DNA from: Beta vulgaris subsp. vulgaris
Lineage: Eukaryota; Streptophyta; Magnoliopsida; Caryophyllales; Amaranthaceae
DNA: 64,000 bases
Assembly: GCF_026745355.1 (NCBI RefSeq)
Contig: NC_079208.1
Location: 52,995,776-53,059,775, forward strand
Direction of reading: 5' to 3'
Part shown: piece after piece, positions 57,973 to 64,000 of the stretch
Layout of the letters: each line of letters starts with the position of its first letter
Position numbering within the stretch: position 1 is the first letter of the stretch
Notes under the pieces: model-generated
Databases searched by the model: none
What the model saw: the letters and a program-made list of their open reading frames with translations, nothing else
What the model was told of the DNA's origin: nothing
Made by a program: the position numbers and the translations under genes

Positions 57973-58730
57973 TGTAGGCATAAATATTTTATTATATGCC
58001 ACGTTACACATTTAATTGACCCATTAAAATCTTTAAGTCAAATGCTGACTTTTATGAATGGGTGATCATCAAATTTAATTAATTTGGGCTTATCACTATA
58101 TTAGACCTATTTTAATTAATCATCTATTATTGGGTCATGGCTCATCAAATAAAAGGTGGACTCTTAATAGAGTTATGTCCATAAGGCCCAAAAGGCAGGA
58201 TAAGTGGAAACCCTAGGGTTCTCTAACTCTATAAATAGAGCTCTTCTATTCACTTACAAAGGGGGAAAAGAAATCAGATAGCAGAGCCATCAAGGAGAAA
58301 AGCAGAAAGCAAGCACAACCTAAACCTGTCAAGTAATCTCTCTCCCAGTCAAGCTACATCAAATTCTCTACCGGAAGAAAGAAACAAGATCAATCTTGGA
58401 CGAGATCAAGCCCGAAGGCCCTTATTCAAGAAGATCATATTTGTTCGTGAGCAACAACGAATCAACATCAAAATCCTTTCCGTAGAAGAAGAACAAGCAT
58501 TCAACGTGCCGTTCTATTCTAGAAGTTCTGCCTTGGGCGAGATCAAGCCTCGACGGCCCTCATTCAAGAAAGTCAAGTCAACAGTTCATGAACTAATCAA
58601 ATTCAAGTGGAGATTGAATCAGAGGAGAAATATTAGAGATTGTAACCCAAACAATACAAAATTAATAAATTATTATTTTGTTCACATCTTTTGACTCTCT
58701 ATTTTGCAGATTTAAAAATTTGTGTTTACA
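57973..58730 (+). repeat. Left LTR, inverted relative to the element
   Basis: Reads TGTAGGCATAAATATT at the left to AAATTTGTGTTTACA at the right, i.e. + orientation. It contains TATAAATAGAGCTC (about 58231), a likely TATA box and leader. Compared with 62300-63062 (reverse complemented) it is homologous throughout, with many substitutions and small indels. Confidence 0.92.
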
Positions 58731-58777
58731 ATGTGGCATATAATATAATATTTATGCCTACAAATTGCCCCCTCGAG
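58731..58777 (-). other. 32-bp stub of the proper 3' LTR and polypurine tract
   Basis: On the minus strand CTCGAGGGGGCAATT (58763-58777) is followed by TGTAGGCATAAATATTATAT and GCCACAT, the beginning of the LTR, which breaks off at 58731 where the inverted LTR begins. Confidence 0.88.
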
Positions 58778-60288
58778 ACTGTATCACATGCACAATATTT
58801 GAGTATTTAAGCGTGATTGAGTCTCGAACACTTACTCCCATTTAATAGAAAATAGGCTACTTCCTTACGTTAGATTTTGATAACCAAATCTCCTACATTT
58901 TGGAAAAACCCATTAATTTACTCAACCAATAAGAATAACTTGACTTTTTCTTTCTCTGTTAGCTAATCTCTAGAATCTCTCATCAGAATATCTTCATAAC
59001 AAACTGAAGATTTTTTTTTTCTTTATCTTATCCTTTCGAGGGTTCCATCATAGCCTTATACGGGTTATATCTTCTCTCTATATATAGTAGGTATGAAGGG
59101 ATTTTATTTCATCTCAATGGAGGTATTCAGGCGAGCCACGCCAGGACGTGAAGCCACGATACAACAAAGGAGCCATACAACTCTCCGGTAATCATGAAGC
59201 CATGAAGGAGTGTACTCAAGCCTGAAGTATCCTGCTAGGAAGAAGCCAAGAAGGTGGAGCCGAAAATAATGACAACGCAATACTCATGCAGCATTAACAT
59301 ATATTGCTTATGGAGTTGTGATGATGTTCTCCTCGTTGTTGTGCCATCATTTGTTTTGCCTCTTTGAATACTCATTGGTTTGATACTTTGATTTACAATT
59401 CACTTCTTGGTGGAGGAGCATGTTGTTGTAGTATACTTTGATGAAGAAGATCACGTGCATGGTGAATAAGTGGTGGGTCTTAATGCTACACTTTTCATTT
59501 TTTTTTTTTCTCTTTTTTTTTTTTTTTTTGTGTCATACTTCCTCTGTTTCTTTTTACTTGCAACAGTTTGACTTTCACGCTTGCCAATGCATATTTTCAA
59601 CCATCAATAAGTTTAATTACTGATAAATAAAAATTATAAAAAGTATATATTCAGAAAATATACATTCAGACGAATCTAACAAGATCCCACATGAATATGT
59701 TTTTCCTTAACTATAAATCACCAAACATAAACTAAGTATAGTTGGTGAATAGTGTAAAAGTCAAACCGTTGCAAGTAAAAAGAAATGGAGGAAGTATATT
59801 CTTTGGTAAAATTGTGAAATATGGTGCTGAATTGTTGCACCACTTTTCAACTCCTTTCTCTCTCTTCTTCTTTTTTTTTTTATGATGTCATGGTGGATAT
59901 AGATCATATAGTGATACTTTGTCATTTTTCTTTCCAGATTATGATTAAAGTAGAATGCATGGATCCATCATCTGTAGAACAAATTAAATCTTTCTTGAAG
60001 GAGCTCAATCATTTCAACACCACTAAGCCATCGAGGAATCATGCAATAAAGTCAGGAGTTTAAGCCACGCCATGAAATTAAGAGCTCAAGCTACACAATG
60101 ATCGAGTTTCGTAGGAACAACCAAGCTCGCTCTCTTAAATGGACACCATATAAACACGAATAAGGTGACATCCATAAATAAAGAGTGAGTTATTCACCTT
60201 GGTGCACACCTCGAACACTTTGTCGTCCTTTTTGACATCATTATTGTGAAGTCGTGTTAGAAGCTCTGACACGATTGCCTTGACACGA
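58778..60288. other. Internal non-coding region of the inverted-LTR element
   Basis: No pol domains on either strand. A Stowaway-like MITE sits at 59538-59794. GAAGCCA words recur at about 59151, 59190, 59199 and 59243. T-rich stretches lie near 59497 and 59867. Confidence 0.6.
59538..59794. mobile_element. Stowaway-like MITE (TTACTTGCAACAG family)
   Basis: Ends CTTCCTCTGTTTCTTTTTAC and the complement AAAAAGAAATGGAGGAAG, TA on both sides. AACAGTTTGACTTT near the left end is mirrored by AAAGTCAAACCGTT near the right end. Confidence 0.85.
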
Positions 60289-60712
60289 AGTTGGTGCTTG
60301 GAGCTTTCTCCAATTTTTGTGTATTTTTTTTCTTTGCAGGTCTCCAATAGAACTTTTTCTAATGGCCTAAGACATGCTGCTTTGAAGGTGATGGTGCTTT
60401 GAAAGTTTCTCCATCATTCAAGACTCAAGATATGTTGGTGCTTTTGAGCTCTTCTCCACTTCAATCTTGAAGTGTTTCCGGTCAAGTGTTGGTGCTTGGA
60501 AGCTTTCTCCAACGAACTTTAATAGGTGATAGTGCTTGGAAGCTTTCTCCATCGATTTTGTTGCTTAATTTTTGTTGGATCTCTGGTGCTTGGAAGCTTT
60601 CTCCAGAACTTCCAGGAGATTTGATGACGAAGTATTGGTGCTTGAGACCTTTCTCCAATCTCCATGCTTAACATTTTTGTTGAAACTCTGGTGCTTGATA
60701 GCTTTCTCCAGA
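60289..60712. repeat. Eight hairpin-framed repeats with changing arms
   Basis: The core GGTGCTTGGAAGCTTTCTCC (consensus) occurs at about 60293, 60393, 60437, 60491, 60531, 60585, 60637 and 60690. The bases just outside pair with each other and differ between copies: AGTTGG/CCAATT, TGATGG/CCATCA, GTTGG/CCAAC, TCTGG/CCAGA (twice), ATTGG/CCAAT. Two copies are imperfect (GTTGG/CCACT and GATAG/CCATC). Spacing is 40-100 bp. It lies in the non-coding part between gag and the polypurine tract. Function unknown; the pattern is that of small RNA or DNA hairpins. Confidence 0.85.
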
Positions 60713-60984
60713 ACTTCGAGTGAATGACAACCGCAAAGTTTTTATCATGCTTCATCATCTGACAAAGTGATTAGTGAAGCCAAGTGGACAACAACTATGC
60801 CCCCAAGCTTGTGTTTCATATTTTGTTAAAACACGTTTAGACTTGATGAAGTACAATTTCAAAATCATACCTTTTTTTTGTGGCTTCTCTTGAATATTTA
60901 ATTATCCAAAATGCCTACCTACCAAATAAAGTGGTTATTTACACTTTTTGGATCAAGCCAAACATAGTTCGATTTTCAATTTTT

Positions 60985-61152
60985 TGACAAGTATGCAATT
61001 TATCCTCTTGCTTAGGAGTAATTTTTTTTGTTCTAGGTATGCAGTTTATACTCTTACTTAGGAGTTTTTTTAAAAAAATTGCAGTTTATACTCTTGCTTA
61101 GGAGATTTTTTTTTTCCTTCAGATTTGCAGTTTATACTCTTACTTAGGAGTA
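60985..61152. repeat. Four tandem copies of a GCAGTTTATACTCTT unit
   Basis: The unit contains TTTATACTCTTRCTTAGGAG, with T- or A-rich spacers of about 20 bp, spaced 40-50 bp apart, just beyond the end of gag. The first copy is slightly different (TTTATCCTCTTGC). ACTC and GAGT within a unit could pair weakly. Confidence 0.85.
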
Positions 61153-61240
61153 AATTGTTTTTTTGGGGTATTTTGTCCTTTTGTGAATTTCTTTTTTTTT
61201 TCACAAGGTTGAAGCCATGAACAACCATCGACGTAGATGT

Positions 61241-62221
61241 CTAATCATAATTCTCTTCATGGTTGGCGATGGTCATCTCCATTTCGTGAGCCCGAGTTGC
61301 CAGTTCTTGGAATGTGTTTGGCTTAATTCCTTGCAATATGTAAGCCAGGTCCCAATGCATGCCTTGGGTGCACAACTCTACAGCGGATGCTTCAGACAGG
61401 TGATCTTTACATTGAAGACACAACGTTCGCCATCGATTGATATATTCTATAACAGGCTCATCCTCCAGCTGGGTGGTTTGTGTCAACTCAATCATGCTGA
61501 CAATACGGCGAGTGTTGAAGAAACGGTCCATAAATGCTTCTTCCATTTGTTCCCAATTATCAATTGATCTAGGAGCTAAGTCGGTGTACCAATCGAATGC
61601 CACTCCTTTCAAAGATCGAACGAACTGCTTCACGAGTAGGTCTCCATCAGTACCTGCATTATTACAAGTTTCAACAAAGTGTGCTATATGTTGTTTGGGA
61701 TTGCCAATGCCATCGAAATGCATGAATTTGGGAGGTTGATAGCCCATAGGCATTTCTAGGGCATCGATTCTTTGTATAAGGCTTGGTGTAGTGGTCGTTC
61801 CCGTCAAAATCTCCACCAAGTTGGCGTTTGACAGCTGTGGCTATCATATCTTGAATTTGTTGGAAATTGAATGAATCGCCATGGATAGCTCCATCCTTTG
61901 CACTGTCTTTGACTTCATGCTAAATTTGGATCCACCACTATCGCCTTCGCTTTCACCAATCGGACGTTTCTCAAGTTTCTTTGTTAGAGCAGCAAGTTGT
62001 TTGCTTTGGAATTTGATTTGTTCTTCTTTTTCCTCATTCTCTTTGGCGAGTTTGTGAATGAGCATCTTCATGTTTGCTAATTCTTCCTCCATGGTATTTG
62101 CTTCAATGGTCATGACACTTACATTAACGTTTGTCGCTCCATTGATGGACTTCGTCGAAGGATCCACGCTTTGAGGAAAGGATTTGTTGCTGTCATGAAC
62201 AGATCTTCTCTTGGCCACCAT
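61241..62221 (-). pseudogene. gag of the inverted-LTR element, shifted in the middle
   Basis: Start codon at 62219-62221 (MVAKRRSVHDSNKSFPQSVD), then a coiled-coil-like Glu/Lys-rich region (MEEELANMKMLIHKLAKENE). The frame shifts near 61855 and is restored near 61775. Then comes the capsid-like retrotrans_gag core: [80 protein letters not shown]. No zinc knuckle and no protease follow. Typical of gag from Ty3/gypsy-like non-autonomous elements. Confidence 0.88.
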
Positions 62222-62299
62222 GGTCGAATGAATTTGTTTTATTGCTTGAATGGAGAAAAAGATGAGAGGTAGAGATTGTCCCACCGAGCGTGCCAAATT

Positions 62300-63062
62300 T
62301 GTAAACACAAATTTTAAATCTGCATAATAGAGAGTCAAAATATGTGAACCAAAATAATATTTTATTAATTTTGTATTTTTTTGGTTACAATCTCTAATGT
62401 TTTAATCCTCTGATTAAATCTCCACGTGTATTTGAACTTTGCAATTCACGAACAGTTTTGATTTTCCTGAATAAGGGCCTGCATGCATGATCTTGTTCAG
62501 GGATGTTGATGTAGAATAGAACGGCACGTCAATTTGTATGCTTGTTGTTCTTCTTCTATTGGAAGTATTTGATGTTGGTTTGTTGTTGCTCACGAACCAA
62601 TATGATCTTCTTGAATGAGGGCCTTCGGGCTTGATCTCGCTCAAGGTTGATCTTGTTCTTCTTCTCGGAGAGAATCTGATGCAATTTGACTGGTAGAGAG
62701 ACTACTTGAGAAGTTTAGGTTGTCCCTTATGTTTTTCTCCTTGCTGGCTCTGGAGTCTGATTTTCTCTCCCCTCTGCAAGTGAAGAGGAGAGCTCTATTT
62801 ATAGAGTTAGGAGAACCCTAGGGTTTTCACTTATCCTGCCTCCTGGGCCTCATGGACATAACCTTTTCATTAGCCCATCGTTCATTTAATGGGACATTGA
62901 CCCAACAATAGATGATTAATTAAAATAGACCTAATTTAGTGATAAGCCCAAATTAATTAAATTTGATGATCATCCATTCATAAAAGTCAACATTTGACTT
63001 TAAAACTTTAATGGGTCAATTAAATGTGTGACGTGGCATATAATAAAATTTTCATGCCTACA
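62300..63062 (-). repeat. Right (5') LTR of the element
   Basis: On the minus strand from TGTAGGCATGAAAATTTTAT to TTTGTGTTTACA at 62300, 763 bp. CTATAAATAGAGCTC (near 62790) is a likely TATA box directing transcription leftwards into gag. The leader with GGCACGCTCGGTGGGAC follows directly. Confidence 0.93.
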
Positions 63063-63067
63063 GCACT

Positions 63068-64000
63068 CAACAATGCTTCTTTGTTTATTTCTTTATGTTA
63101 TCAATTTTCTAGTGTTTACCAACTTGAATCTATATGATTGCATTATAATATTACATGTACTACTTTATATCATAAAAATAAAATTTAAAAATTTAGCCTC
63201 TAAAGTGATAATAATGGATGTACTTCTATGTGTTATGGTTCTACTCTAAATTTACGTAAACTATTTTAGAGTAACATAATATTATATATGATAAAAGTTC
63301 TTGCGTTGCGAGGGACAAAATATACTTATACCTGTTTTTTTTTTACACTAATGAATAACTAAGATATCAATGGTCAAAGTAGTATGCTAGAAGATACACA
63401 AGTCAAAGTGGACGACAAATTTCTGTTTCAATTTTAATTGTTGATTGATATTTGTAATTAGATTTGATTTCTAATATTTATTTTAAGGCATCTGATAATA
63501 AAGTGCATTAAGCTTTAAATTTAATTTGTATTTCGAAATTGTTATTTTATTCATCAAGATACTGATTGATCTAGTTTTTACAGACTAATAGATATTAACC
63601 ATGTGAGATGAGTTTTTTTGACCAAAGAAATAACTGACGAGTCAATATTCAATTATTTGTTTTCCTGTAAACATTCATATTTTTCTTAAGTTTCGATGTG
63701 TTAGGGGGCCCAACTTTTTATTTTGCCCAGGGCCCAATAATATTCAGGAACGGCCCTAGTGGGATGATCTTTATTTAAGGTCATGAATAACGGTAAGGTT
63801 CTAAGGGGGGGTTTTAATGAGGGTCTTTTGGAAAGGGTAAGGGAATTAACTCATTCCATTCCCTTGTTGTTTGTTTACTCAATTTAATGATTTCCTTTAC
63901 CCTATCCTCACCCCCAAAGTCCTTTACTCTCATTCCCTCCCACTCCCAAGGTTTCAGTTACCCTTTCTTTGACTTATCACTGATCATCATTTTGACCACC
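63068..64000. other. No gene recognised
   Basis: AT-rich with no supported frame. GGGGGCCCAACTTTTTATTT and CAGGGCCCAATAATATTCAGG near 63700-63760 resemble edges of an old DNA element, and from about 63806 a GGGTTTTAATGAGGG segment may begin another that leaves the window. Confidence 0.4.

Larger units (their letters stand above)
57973..63062 (-). mobile_element. LTR retroelement with inverted terminal LTRs
   Basis: The outermost 5 bp on both sides are GCACT (57968-57972 and 63063-63067). The right end is a normal 5' LTR on the minus strand (62300-63062), followed by a leader (TTTGGCACGCTCGGTGGGAC on the minus strand) and gag. The left side has the polypurine tract CGAGGGGGCAATT (58763-58775) and the first 32 bp of the 3' LTR. 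Then, instead of the rest of that LTR, there is a whole LTR in the opposite orientation (57973-58730). There is no pol; gag only, so it depended on a partner. It resembles gag-only non-autonomous gypsy-like (TR-GAG or LARD) elements. Confidence 0.85.

Noticed and set aside
61217..61739. Two + strand frames of 100 and 116 residues
   Set aside because: Antisense to the gag remnant, whose retrotrans_gag similarity is clear on the minus strand.

Overview
The window reads as nuclear DNA of a flowering plant, very probably a eudicot. It is AT-rich, has two intron-containing genes with GT-AG introns, and is mostly transposable elements, old and nested. A plant mitochondrial gene fragment (atp1) is embedded in it. 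The repeat style and the CTGAACTGAA-type elements remind me of Caryophyllales (the beet, spinach and quinoa group), but that is a weak inference and I do not name a species.

Two host genes appear intact, both on the + strand. (1) A chloroplast-type 13-lipoxygenase (18675-27354, 8 exons, 916 residues) keeps all iron ligands and the residues expected for 13S oxygenation; it would feed the jasmonate and green-leaf-volatile pathways. (2) A cytochrome P450 of the CYP92 type (43481-50374, 2 exons, 514 residues) keeps the anchor, the proline hinge, ExxR, PERF and the heme loop. Its single intron is 5.3 kb and carries several mobile elements. The two genes need not be functionally linked; both belong to families used in defence and volatile metabolism.

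Layout: 1-8500 holds a nested palindrome, LINE fragments, the atp1 fragment, a CTGAA-repeat element with Stowaway-like MITEs nested inside it, a Tourist-like MITE and microsatellites. 9495-17732 holds a hAT-like element, a second CTGAA-repeat element and a decayed Ty1/copia element that has a MITE in its 5' LTR TATA box and a LINE in its RT region. 18.5-27.4 kb is the lipoxygenase gene with a Mutator-like MITE, a short Helitron and other elements in its introns. 28.3-38 kb holds MITEs, a gypsy-type LTR, a foldback element and a second Helitron of the same family. 38028-43038 is a younger but broken copia element, minus strand, ending 442 bp before the P450 start codon. 43.4-50.4 kb is the P450. 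51.4-57.1 kb holds a Tourist-like element with a hAT-like insert and a nearly complete PIF/Harbinger element with both of its genes. 57973-63062 is an unusual retroelement.

Most noteworthy: (a) the 57973-63062 retroelement has its two terminal LTRs in inverted orientation yet is bounded by a perfect 5-bp target duplication, with a 32-bp stub of the proper 3' LTR next to its polypurine tract; (b) inside it, eight copies of a short motif are each framed by complementary arms, and the arm sequence differs between copies while pairing is mostly kept; (c) the P450 intron holds a 3.1-kb unit with Stowaway-type ends that contains a 61-bp tandem array and a gene-like segment; (d) a palindrome made of palindromes lies at the left edge. 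No tRNA, rRNA or CRISPR array was recognised.
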